From contig NC_134357.1 in NCBI RefSeq assembly GCF_048569485.1, positions 474,790,187-474,854,186 of the forward strand: a stretch of DNA of 64,000 nucleotides, read 5' to 3'. The stretch is from Anomaloglossus baeobatrachus. Its lineage: Eukaryota; Chordata; Amphibia; Anura; Aromobatidae. Within the stretch, counting starts at the first letter, position 1; every line of letters starts with the position of its first letter. The notes below the pieces were generated by a model. That model was not told the origin of the DNA. It worked only from the letters and a program-made list of their open reading frames with translations, and made no database searches. Position numbers and translations under genes: made by a program. Below, in pieces: positions 10,827-21,181 of this stretch.

Positions 10827-12748
10827 CAGGGGTCGGGAACCTATGGCTCGCGAGCCAGATATGGCTCTTTTGATGGCCGTATCTGGCTCGCAGACAGGGC
10901 TCCTACCTGTCTATGGGAAGGATCAGGGCCGGCACCAGCACCCGGCAAACCCGGTCAGCTGCCGGGGGGGCCCACTCGCGGTGGCAGGAGTGGCGCACCG
11001 CTACTCAGGGGGGCCCGGTGGCCGTGCTGTCACCGCCCCCCGCCGAAGATCGAGCTTTCAATTGCATCGGCATCGCAGGTGCCGATACAATTGAGAGCAA
11101 TGATGAGAGAGTGAGCGGCGCTCTCTCTCTTATCATTCTCCCCGCTGTGACTGTCGGCGTTCTTCTGACAGCTCTGCAGCGAGCGCGGTGACGTCATCAC
11201 TGCGCGCCTGCTGAGAGGTCAGCGAGCGACAGCAATGGACGATGCGCCGAGGAGACCGGATCAGCGGGGGAACGAGAAGTGAGCCGCCCCTCTACTGACA
11301 CTGGGCTCCCCTGACTCACAGGCCGGCCACTACACAGCGGCACTAGTACACATAGGGGCCCGGCAGCCGCTCTGCGTCTATGTGTAGTGCTGCTGTGTAG
11401 TGGCCGAACTGTGAGTCAGGGGAGCCCAGTGTCAGTAGAGGGGCCCCTGACCTGGAGAGGCCACCAGCCATGTCTGAGCTGCAGGAGTGCTAGTCCTGAC
11501 CTGCACAGCAGACGGAATCTCCATCCTGCAGGACCTGCGATGATGTCACACCCATGTGGCTGTGTGGGAGGAGACACAGGATGCCGGGCAGAAAGCAAAG
11601 ATACTGAATCCTGAAGGAGATTTGGACACATGACTGGTAATAAGAAAAGAGGGGACATGAGGGTGAGGGGGGCTGCAGGGTGAGGGGCATATGAGGGCTG
11701 CAGACTGTGACAGAAGCATGTGAAGGGGTGCAGAGTGTTTGAGAGGGGTAAGTTGGGGTACAGGCAGGGTGAGATATGTGAGCAGGGTGTGTGAGATATG
11801 GGGGTGTATTGTGTGTGATATGGGGGGTGCAGGCTGTATGGGAAGCAGGGTATGTGACATATGGGGGTGTAGTGTGTGAGATCTGGGGGGTGCAGGCTGT
11901 ATGGGAAGCAGTGTGTGTGTGTGTGCGATATGGGGGGTGCAGGCCGTATGGGGAGCAGTGTGTGTGTGTGTGTGTGTGTGATATGGGGGGTGCAGGCTGT
12001 ATGGGAAGCAGGGTGTGAGAGATATGGGGGTGTAAGCTGTATGGGAAGCAGGGTGTGTGAGATATGGGGGTGTAGTGTGTGTGATATGGGGGTGCAGGCT
12101 GTATGGGGAGCAGGGTATGCGACATATGGGGGTGTAGTGTGTGGGATATGGGGGGTGCAGGCTGTATGGGGAGCAGTGTGTGTGTGTGATATGGGGGGTG
12201 CAGGCTGTATGGGAAGCAGGGTGTCTGGGCCACTGACAGATACAATTGCTCCAGCGGTCACTTAGTACACAAAGGAGTGTTCCTCTCTGCTGAACTAAGC
12301 CACCGCTGGACCTAAACAATAATTCGCTGTAAAATAATAAAATAGATAATTGACATAACTGACAATGCGTTGTGTGACATGTCCAATATTCCAGCTTCTT
12401 ATTTCTGCGAATGCCTCAAAGCTGGCATTCTCTCAACATCAGGTGGGAAGAATGCCAGCTTCCAGTCATGCGCAGGAAAAAGAAGAAGCTAGACTGCTGG
12501 ACTGATGTCATGCATCGCAAGTTCACAATGTAAGTTATTTATTTGATTTTTTTACTGCTAATTACCATTGTTTCAGTCCAGTTGTGGCTTTATACAGCAG
12601 GGAGGAGCATTCCTTGCTGTACTAAGTGAACATTGGAGCGATTGATCTGTCAATGGCCCTTTAAACATATTGTACGGCTCTCGCGGAATTATATTTCAAA
12701 ATATGTGGCGTTTACGGCTCTCTTAGCCAAAAAGGTTCCTGACCCCTG
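10827..12748. mobile_element. hAT non-autonomous element
   Basis: Starts CAGGGGTCGGGAACCT and ends AGGTTCCTGACCCCTG, near-perfect hAT-type inverted ends, flanked by a perfect 8-bp duplication atctaaag at 10819-10826 and 12749-12756. The interior (1.92 kb) has no transposase. It holds a GC-rich stretch (10930-11600) and a GT-rich minisatellite. Confidence 0.9.
11770..12225 (+). repeat. GT-rich minisatellite inside hAT element
   Basis: Roughly a dozen degenerate copies of a unit built from gatatggggggtgcaggct, gtatgggaagcag and runs of gt. Long open frames on either strand here are repeat artefacts. Confidence 0.85.
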
Positions 12749-13705
12749 ATCTAAAGGATCGCACATAAAATTGATCAATTTAACATGGACTACTAACGCT
12801 CGTGTGACAGCAAATGAACGACCTACGTGCAATCTCATAAGATCCCGTATGCAACCTGGGCGTGTCACATCGCAAATGCGATTGTACAACTAATTGCAAT
12901 GTGTAAAGCAGGCTTTACTCTTGCTGACAATCACCCTCCTCAGCTTCTCCATTTTTGAGCCCCACGAGAAATAAAAAATGGGTTTGAGAAGCCTCTTCAG
13001 GTAGAGGGAGTTGGGGGGGAACACCATTGCCGCAAACAGGATAATAGGGAATAAAACCATTTTTATCACAAGTATCTTCCCCTCCATGGACATTTTCCTT
13101 AGCTGCCAAAAAAATCTTTTTATTGATTTTATCTAATACCAAATCCCAATTTGTACATCCGTCATTTCTTGCATCAAATTGTACACCAAAAATCTTAATA
13201 CCATCAGTTTGGACTGGGATTTTTGGTGGCTCGGGCTCCCAGGGGCCAATAATCAAGCAGTCACACTTGTCGACATTCAGACGAAAGCCAGACCCTGCGC
13301 TAAATATCTCAGTGTTCAGGACGGCCCTGTTCACAGCTGCAGAGCTTGCACAGTACACAGAGACATCATCCATATAGGCCAATGATTTTTCCACAACCCC
13401 CTGGAATAGGGACCCCCCTGACCACCCTATCCTGCCGAAGGCGGCACAGAAGTGGTTCAATTGCGCATACAAACAACAGTGGGGACATGGGGCAGCCTTG
13501 TTTTACCCCAGACAGGAGGGCAACTTCCTTAGTGACAAAACCATTGACTAGTACCTGTGCATATGAATCCTTATATAAAAGCTTGATTTTGTCAATAAAA
13601 ACTGTAGGGAAACCCATTCTTTTCAGAACATTAAAAAGATAAAAATGTGATACCCTGTCGAATGCCTTCATAAAATCAAGTGATAAAATAGCCATAGGTA
13701 GCTTA

Positions 13706-14346
13706 GGGTACCTTTACACTTTAGCGATGCAGCAGCGATCCGACCAGCGATCTGACCTGGTCAGGATCGCTGCTGCATCGCTACATGGTCGCTGGTGAGC
13801 TGTCAAACAGGCAGATCTCACCAGCGACCAGTGACCAGCCCCCAGCCAGCAGCGACGTGCAAGCGACGCTGCGCTTGCACGGAACCGGCGTCTGGAAGCT
13901 GCGGACACTGGTAACTAAGGTAAACATTGGGTATGGTTACCCGATGTTTACCTTAGTTACCAGCTCACACCGCTTAACTTAGCGTGTGCAGGGAGCAGGA
14001 GCCGGCACTGGCAGCGTGAGAGCTGCGGAGGCTGGTAACGAAGGTAAATATCGGGTAACCACATTGGTTACCCGATGTTTACCTTGGTTACAGCTTACCG
14101 CAGGCTGTCAGACGCCGGCTCCTGCTCCCTGCACATTCAGGATTGTTGCTCTCTCGCTGTCACACACAGCGATGTGTGCTTATCAGCGGGAGAGCAACAA
14201 TAAAAAAAACGAACCATCACTGAGTGTAACGAGCAGCGATCTCACAGCAGGGGCCAGATCGCTGCTCAGTGTCACACACAGCGAGATCGCTAATGAGGTC
14301 ACAAAAAACGTGACTCAGCAGCGATCTCGCTTGTGTGAAGTACCCC
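13706..14346. mobile_element. PIF/Harbinger-like MITE in Keno-1 reverse transcriptase
   Basis: 641 bp with inverted ends gggtacctttacac and gtgtgaagtacccc, flanked by TTA at 13703-13705 and 14347-14349. It interrupts ORF2 just upstream of the LDFMKAFDRVSH motif. The interior contains inverted subrepeats (cgatcctgac, aacatcgggtaacc type) and no coding capacity. Confidence 0.85.
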
Positions 14347-16399
14347 TTACAGTCACTCTGATACCAGATCAGGTCCCGGATAAGATTCAGATGCTCCCAA
14401 ATGGTTCTTCCAGGGATGCCGCAGACCTGATCTGGGTGGATGACATGTTTAATGACTTTTTTCATTCTACTTGCAATCACTTTAGCTAAAATTTTGTATT
14501 CTGTATTTAAAAGGGAGATAGGTCAAGGTTGGAAAACTGGAGGCCTATCACCTTTCTTAAAAATTAAGGTAATCACACATTTTCTCCATGATGAAGGTAA
14601 AACATCAGTCTTAAAAACTTCACTAAAAACTGCTAAAAGATCATTCTTAATAAAATCCCAAAAACAAAGATAAAACTCCATGGGGAGACCGTCCGACCCC
14701 GGGGCTTTACCTTTTTTAAAGTCTTTCACAGCCTCCTCAATCTCCCCATGATTTATGTCCACTGAAATTAATTGTTGATCCTCTTTGCTTAAAAACTGGG
14801 ATAAAACATTAAGATTATCTTTAAAAGCAGATTCATCAGTAGTTTTAAGACTAAAAAGAGTACTATTAAAATTAAAAGTTTCATCCAGCATGCCTTGAAC
14901 AGAAGATTGTCCTTCTAATTCTTGGATAAAAAGTTTCCTCTCCCCCACTTTTTTAAAAAAATATCTTGAACATGTCTCTCCTTCCTCTAGATATTTGACA
15001 TGGGAATTGAAAACGATCTCTTTTCCCTTTTGTTCCAAAAACCTCTGTATTTCTATTTTAAGCTTGGAAATGTCCTCATCTACACCAGGTACCCCCCATG
15101 CCTTTAGTTTATGGAGAGTTTCCAACCGAACATTAAAATCTTTCAAACTACTTCTTTTTTCTCTGGCTTTCCGTTTCCCCACTTTAATAAAAAAAATCCT
15201 TAATGCGCCACTTTACGCCCTCCCACCAGTTTAACAGTTTGATTTGGGTGCTTTTTACTTCTCCATATCTTATATTTTGCAATAAAGTCAGCCTTAGTTT
15301 TCTCATCCTCTAATAAAGTCACATTCAACTTCCATGCACTCTTACCTACTTTTGCCTCTCCCTCATGTTCCAACACCGCATGTAAGAGGGCGTGATCTGA
15401 AAAAATATTTTCAATCAATCCAGCAGCTTTTGGTACAAAGGTGTCTGTGGAAGAAAATATAAAATCTATACGGGAATTCACAGTGCCACCCTTCCAGGTA
15501 TAACCCGGATCAGCTGAGTGAGTTTTTCTCCATACATCTTGCAAATTAAAATCAGTTAACATATGTTTGACTTGACTAGAGGTTTTGTCAGGCCGTCTAG
15601 CCAGGTCGCCCCCCCCCCCTCTCCCTTCTCCCAACATTAAACAGTTAAAATCCCCTCCCACCACCAAAGGAGAGGGACCAGTTAAAAACAAAGAAATGCC
15701 ATTAAGAAGGGAGGCTTGCTCATTCTTATCTGGGGGGGCGTAAACATTTAAAAAACGACATAAAAACCCATTAAAAACAACATAAACTAATAATGCACGA
15801 CCAGGTAAAATCTCAGTAACAGATAAAACATTAACATTTTTGTTTTTGAATAAAATACCAACGCCGGCGGCTTTGTTTGCATTAGTCCCAGACCACACTG
15901 AGGGACCCATAGACCAGTCCTTTTTAAGGTCATCATAGGTTAAATCGTGGCTTATACCACATTCCTGGAGAAAAAAAACTTCAAAGTTCAATGTCAGTAG
16001 CCAGGCCAACAAGGCCGCCCTTCCAATTGGGCTTTTCAGGCTTCTCACGTTGAGTGAGGCAACACGAATTGCAGCCATTTATTGGTTCCTTGTTTAGTCC
16101 GAAATCTCAAATTCCGACACATCAGAACCCACATAAAAGGATGAGACCGTTTTTAGGCTACTCGTCTCATCAGAGTCCGTGACCTGATAGTTCGGGTCCA
16201 TATTTGTGCCTGATGGACTGGGAACAGGTTGTTCAATGAGGGTTTTACGCTTCTTACCCTCTGTTTCCAAGTCCTCACCAGCTCTTTTAGAACTGGCACT
16301 TAGGTCCATCTGGTCCGCCTCCAGTTGGACGCCAGGGACCTTTGGGCCAACCTTCTCCATGGTTAAACGAACATCTGGGCGAACAACAGGGCCAGCATC

Positions 16400-17240
16400 T
16401 GTCACGCTTCCCGGTTCCTGTGCCCCGCTCTCCGGTCCCCGTGGCCCGCTCCCCGGTTCCCGTGCCCTGCTCTCCGGTTCCCGACGGCGTCCCCTGCTCA
16501 CCACTCCGGTCCCGGCTTCCTCTCCCTCGCCTGCACCCCCCCATGTGTCCTGCTCCCCGCTCCCGGCGCTCCTCTGCGACGCAGGACACACAGCCGGGCA
16601 CTCCTGCTTCTTCTGCACCACTTCCTGTACTGGCTTCTGGCACACGGGCCTCGCGCATGCGCATTAGGGCGCGCACGCGGTCATTGACCCTCTCTTAAAG
16701 GGCCAGCACCCAGAAACAGGATATTGCATAGACAGGTACAGGGTATATTAGGATTCTCTTTCCTGGTGGGCGGGGCCTGTTCTACGTGTTTAGTAAGCTA
16801 GGAGTTCAGGTCCCCGTATTGCTTTGTCCAGTATTAACCCTTGTCTGTCTCGCAGAGCCTGTCCTACCACGCCAGCCTGTCCTGACCACGTCCGTTCCAG
16901 TACTCCTGACGGTGACTTTGGCGGATGTTCCACCACCTCTTCAGCTCCGCCAGTCTCCGGTCCCTGGCTCCGTTTGGTGACCTGTCCTCTCGCTCAGCAG
17001 GTTCCGGATTCCGCCTGACCCTTCAACCCGGCCTCGGACCCTGAGCCTCGTCACCCGGACTACCGTCTAGAACTCTGTGTTCCCAGGGACATCTACTTTC
17101 CAGCTCTCATACGGACTGTCTTGCTACCAGTAGTGCTTCGGCTGCCGTGCATCAAGGCCCTCTGGCGGGGTGACCGGCCTGGCTGCCTCACCAGGGGAAC
17201 CCGGTGTACGGTCCAGTGTTTCCACCACCCGGACGTAACA
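16400..17240. mobile_element. solo LTR in Keno-1 ORF1 (fossil)
   Basis: 841 bp starting TGTCACGC and ending ACGTAACA, with a perfect 5-bp duplication gcatc at 16395-16399 and 17241-17245. The ORF1 coding sequence continues on both sides. No internal region remains. The left part has C-rich short repeats (cggttcccgtgcc) at 16408-16490. Confidence 0.88.
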
Positions 17241-18114
17241 GCATCATCCTGGACATCTGAGTAGACCTCACTGGAAACAGCTGTTGAAGCATCGGGGTGG
17301 GCATCACAGGGATCATCAATGTGGTCATCATGGTGAGCCTTTGGGTGGACATCTGGATGGACATCTGGGCGGACATCTGGGCGGACCTCCGGATGGACCT
17401 CCTGGCGGACATCTGGATGGATATCTGGGTGGCGAACGCCACTTCCACCGGAATCCACCTGAGACACCGCTGACAAGCCAGGGGTCTCAGGAACCGCAGA
17501 ACATTCCTGTTGCTTCTGCCCTCCCCCAGAACTGCTTTGAGGGGATCCCATCTCTCCGCCAGGCGTAACCTGGACTTCTGCAAGAGAGGGTAATGATCCA
17601 ACTGTGCTGGAAGTAGCTGGATCATTTGAGTGGTTTCCTGAAGGAGGAACTGCTGTACCAGTCTTTTTACGCCCTGCAGTCACATCTGCAAAACTCATCC
17701 CGGAGGTCCCCATTTTGGCCAAGCCGCCTTTGGCTGGCACTCCTGTGGAACCAGCCGCAGGTGCCTGAGGACCTCCTTGTCGCCTTGTCCGCAACGGGCA
17801 ATTAGTGAAAAGATGGGTACCTGAGCCACATCCACTGCAAGTTTTTTCACTCTGGCACTCATTGGAGGTGTGCCCCCACCTGCCGCAGTTGTGACACAGA
17901 CTTCTCCGTTCATTTGTGCAGTTGCTTTGCACATGACCAAGGCCGCCACATTTCCTACAATAGACTGGCTGTCCATTGTAAAATAAAGACCCATGGTTCC
18001 TATCCAGCACAACTGTGGATGGAGGATTAAATACAATAATTTGGCCATAGCTAATACACCGAGTGGATAGCAGAATGGTATCCCTCGGGAAAAATGCCAA
18101 CTCCAATAAACATG

Positions 18115-18857
18115 TCAAGGGAGGAGAAAAAGGAGATGAGGCAATAAAGTGATGCAAAAGTATAACAAAGTACAGTACAAGAAGATAAAAGGCAAAAATT
18201 GGGAAGGTAACCAAGGTGTGGGTGAGGAAAAAAGGGGATATTTCCTGAGTAAAAAGGGGGTTAAAGTAGTTGCCAAGGCGGAACCAGGCCCAGAAAAGAT
18301 AACAAATGGACATGTGTGGGTAAAATCAGCCCACACACGTACCAATGGCTGGTATATATATCACCAGGAAATGTGGAGAAGCAGCAGCTCGGACATAAGA
18401 GGGCACATAATAAAACATGTGTGTATAAAGGTGTAAGTGCCTAAAAAAAGGGGCTACAAACGGAGCCGGTGCCCTCTCAAATAAACATATGGGGCATGTC
18501 AGGGTGAGAACCATAGACAGGTAGCACAATGTCTGCTGAATCGCTATGGGGCAATACTGCTCAAGTGAAAAGTAAGCCAAAAAAGCAGAAAAAGTGCGGC
18601 TGTAAATGGAAAAAACCCCGCAATGCAGTATGTAAGAGCCGCTGCGTTACCTGGTGGTGAGTGGGGCTGGTTCCGGAGGCAAGAGGGCCTCCAACAGCCG
18701 TTTCGCAGAAGCTTTTTCTTTTTTTTTGCCCTCTTGCCTCCGGAACCAGCCCCACTCACCACCAGGTAACGCAGCGGCTCTTACATACTGCATTGCGGGT
18801 TTTTTTCCATTTACAGCCGCACTTTTTTCTGCTTTTTTGGCTTACTATTCACTTGAG
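18115..18857. mobile_element. fold-back insert in Keno-1 ORF1
   Basis: A 743-bp insert separating the two halves of the ORF1 frame. Possible 4-bp duplication catg at 18111-18114 and 18858-18861, and short inverted ends tcaag / cttgag. Its right half is a perfect-looking hairpin: arms 18559-18688 and 18728-18858 (about 130 bp each) around a 39-bp loop. Family not recognised; boundaries are inferred from where the coding frame stops and resumes. Confidence 0.55.
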
Positions 18858-19214
18858 CATGATGTCTTCTTCAGATACATGGGGGTTGTACATGTATACT
18901 ACTAGTGGGACTTCGCCATCTCCATAGAGGTAAGTCACAGTCACTCCCTCCAACAGTCTACTGCACGTCTCAGCCTTAACTCGCTCCTGGAGTCTTCCAC
19001 AGGCGGCCTTGGTCGTCAATGTGAGGATATAGATGGATTGCCCCCTCTCCTGCAGGCAAAATATATCCTCATTTCTCACTCCCAACAGGTTACGCATTAC
19101 TTGGTTAACGAACTCAAGTGGATGCCCATAACCGACGTGGCCCTCGGGAACCTCGAACTTAACCGAGTTCAGTATCTGGCCGGAGCCAGTGGTAAAGTGC
19201 TGAATGGAAGGCAT

Positions 19215-19416
19215 TTAGCAAATGGCAAAAGGCTTTCCGTCTCCACGGGCACGGCCTTTCGCCGGGGGATCACCTCTCGTTGCCCAAGGACTAATCCGGC
19301 TCCCGAATAGCAGCAGGGGGGTGAAGTCCCACCGTGAGATGAAACGATCCCCCCAGGCCAAGGAGCCGGGTACGCTGGGCACCTTCCAGCCAAAACCAGA
19401 CACAAAACAATTAAGC
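19215..19416 (-). other. Keno-1 5' untranslated region
   Basis: About 200 bp between ORF1 and the U2 5' fragment. It shares phrases with the 5' ends of the other copies (tctcgttgccc, ggcaccttccagcc), which supports a full-length 5' end. Confidence 0.65.
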
Positions 19417-19453
19417 TCTGCATCTGATCTCAGCCAAAAGGCCGAGAAGCGAT
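19417..19453 (-). pseudogene. RNU2: U2 snRNA, 5' fragment nt 1-37 (copy 1)
   Basis: 37 bp at the 5' side of Keno-1 aligning with U2 nucleotides 1-37. The outer 18 bases are exact and there are about five substitutions toward the junction, so this copy is the most decayed of the set. Partner of the 3' segment at 7991-8141. Confidence 0.85.
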
Positions 19454-20826
19454 AACCCGAATTGGTTTCAGCCTTGAGTGGCACCCTGGCCTATGCCGGA
19501 CACATCTTAGGGAGAGGGAGACAAACCCACGCCTACAGAAGACATTTTGTCACCCAAGCCAACCCTTGAAAAGGCTGTTTTGCAGAGCAAAAACAAGAAG
19601 AATGGTGTGTTTTGCAGCCGCTGCCCACTGCAATGAATCTGAATAACTCCTCCTTTTGGGCACAAGCACCTCCCCTCCCCCTTGCAGTCTTTCCAATTCA
19701 TGATACAAAAAGACAGACAGAACAGGACAGGCTGCCTGACTTTCCGTCACTACCACCCTTTGCCATCCTTACCCATAGAAAGCCCTTCCACTATCCCCAA
19801 ACCCTAATCTTTTCCCTTCCCCTCCCAGCCCCCAATCCCTGCCCTCTGAACCCCTCCCACCACCCGCATCCCTTCCCCTGTCATCCCCCTACCACCCAGG
19901 AAAAAAAGTGCTTGCCCCCTCCTTCCACTAGCCCACCATACCACCCAAAGAGCAAATTCTGCTGCGCAGCTGGCTTTCTAGGCAGCAGCGCTATTGTGAT
20001 GTCAGCGGGGGGCATTGTGACAAGCCGCCAGTGTTCCGTCTCTTCATGTTGTGCCCTGTTCAAATGGAAAATACATCAACAGGCAGACTACAGAAAAGCT
20101 TACTAACAAAGGTTAGAGAGGGGCTTTCTGAGAGGGCTTTTTACAGATTGTCTATTCCCAATTAGCCGTTTAAGTATGCTTAATGAAAGTACTAATTCTT
20201 TCATAGGCCGCCCATTCTTAGTATTAGACGTTCCTTATATTGCGGTATCAGGCTTCGCAGCAGGTTGCAACACATTCATCACCCATGACTGTCCCCAATT
20301 GGGCTCAGCAGCTAAATGTCTATCATGACCTCTCTTTTTGAAAGTCCAAGAGCAAGCAAACTCTTCCTCCAGGAGAGGGAGCCAACAGATCACTAAAGAC
20401 ATCATCATTGCTCAAAGAAAACACCAAAAATCAATGCATGGTAGTAATAAACAGGTAACTTTAATTGGAGTGGAAGCGGAGAGATAGCACCCGATGCCAA
20501 TTCTAGATCTTCTCGCACCTGCGGTCACTGCAGCAGAACCTGAATCCACTTTGTCCAAAAGGGATCTATTCCATTCAATTGCAAATGATCTAAATAAGAC
20601 TGAGAACAAGATACTGCACAGGACATAGCAGAGTTGGTCAAGTTGAGTGGAGATGAGTTTGCTATTTGGCGCAGCTTTTGGATGAATAAAGCAAGTAAAA
20701 GGAGTGAAAGATAAAAAAAAAAGGGTGAAAGTGTGAAAAGTGAATTGGCCAAATTGAGGTGCATATGAAGTTGTTTGCTTTCTTTCAATTCATTAATCGG
20801 GCTCATTTGAATCAGGTGAATTCAGT
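19454..20826 (-). other. U2 tandem-unit spacer 2
   Basis: Near-copy of spacer 1. The PSE-like TCTCCCTAAG lies at 19506-19515 (-53 to -62). The octamer-like site of spacer 1 reads atacaaaa here. No gene is seen in this 1.37 kb. Confidence 0.85.
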
Positions 20827-20841
20827 TCTGCTTTTGGAAAC
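20827..20841 (-). terminator. U2 3' box (copy 2)
   Basis: GTTTCCAAAAGCAGA on the minus strand, 13-27 nt past the U2 end, a full match to the snRNA 3'-box consensus. Confidence 0.9.
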
Positions 20842-20853
20842 TGGGTTAAGAAG

Positions 20854-21004
20854 GGGTGCACCGGTCCTGGAGGTACTGCAATACCAGGTCAATGCGTGGA
20901 GTGGACAGAGCAAGCTCTTTTTCCATCTCCCTGTTCTAAAAATCCATTTAATATGTGGTCCCCAGATAGGGGACGTATCAGATATTAAACTGATAAGAAC
21001 AGAT
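20854..21004 (-). pseudogene. RNU2: U2 snRNA, 3' segment nt 38-188 (copy 2)
   Basis: 151 bp, U2 nucleotides 38-188 on the minus strand. It ends exactly at the A of nucleotide 38 against the poly(A)-like 3' end of Keno-2. Partner of 27511-27547. Confidence 0.95.
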
Positions 21005-21181
21005 TTTTTTATTATTTTTTTTTTAAAACCATTCAGGTTGGTTAAAAACAACAATATCAAGTTTACAACTTTGCTGTTTATCCAAACTCATCACAATGGT
21101 TATATTCTTTTTTTAAATTTTCTAAAAATATTGCAGTACATATCAAAAGAAAGTATCACAAAAAAACAGAGAATTTACCTC

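Larger units (their letters stand above)
9190..12914. mobile_element. PIF/Harbinger-like element, non-autonomous, in Keno-1 ORF2
   Basis: Ends agcccgctacacac and gtgtaaagcaggct are imperfect inverted repeats, flanked by TTA (9187-9189 and 12915-12917), the usual PIF/Harbinger duplication. The flanking Keno-1 coding sequence resumes on both sides. No transposase is seen. The 3.7-kb length is due to nested insertions (a long inverted repeat at about 9596-10650 and a hAT element at 10827-12748); the outer element alone would be below 1 kb. Confidence 0.75.
8391..16078 (-). pseudogene. Keno-1 ORF2: endonuclease-reverse transcriptase, broken
   Basis: Endonuclease at 16078-15200: LNVRSL, FLQECG, GGDFNC, SRIDFIF and SDHALL are the APE-type catalytic motifs. 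The reverse transcriptase follows in pieces: 15182-14523 (ends with the KGKAPGSDGLPMEFY region), 14480-14350, 13695-13366 (LDFMKAFDRVSH and GVKQGCPMSPLLF), 13472-12918 (YMDD catalytic centre). The thumb and C-terminus are at 9189-8946 and 8944-8391. The end resembles the C-terminal zinc-knuckle region of Keno-2 (CPRDRC). Several frame changes plus two inserted transposons (9190-12914 and 13706-14346) inactivate it. It starts 15 bp after the ORF1 stop. Confidence 0.88.
16094..19214 (-). pseudogene. Keno-1 ORF1: nucleic-acid-binding protein, broken
   Basis: The N-terminal part at 19214-18849 (MPSIQHFTTGSG...) resembles the Keno-2 ORF1 N-terminus (both share GDGEVPLVV / KGDVPLVVF before a NPxV motif). 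After a 743-bp insert the frame resumes and carries three zinc knuckles at about 17960-17810: CRKCGGLGHVQSNC, CHNCGRWGHTSNEC and CSGCGSGTHLFTNC (C-x2-C-x4-H-x4-C). An Asp/His/Pro low-complexity stretch follows, interrupted by a solo LTR at 16400-17240, then the C-terminus at 16399-16094. The product would coat the LINE RNA. It is inactive because of the two inserts. Confidence 0.85.
8142..19416 (-). mobile_element. Keno-type Tx1-clade LINE inserted in U2 (Keno-1)
   Basis: The element lies between U2 nucleotides 37 and 38 in the same orientation as U2, with no visible target duplication. It has ORF1 with CCHC knuckles, then ORF2 with apurinic-type endonuclease and reverse transcriptase. Total length is 11.27 kb. 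Subtracting the inserts at 9190-12914, 13706-14346, 16400-17240 and 18115-18857 leaves about 5.3 kb, equal to Keno-2 without its LTR. ORF2 has multiple frame changes, so the copy is old. Site-specific LINEs in U2 genes are known as Keno; the family name is by target and clade, not by alignment. Confidence 0.85.

Noticed and set aside
11416-12319. Three overlapping minus-strand ORFs of 250-280 residues rich in His/Thr/Pro
   Set aside because: Reading frames through the GT-rich minisatellite of the hAT element.
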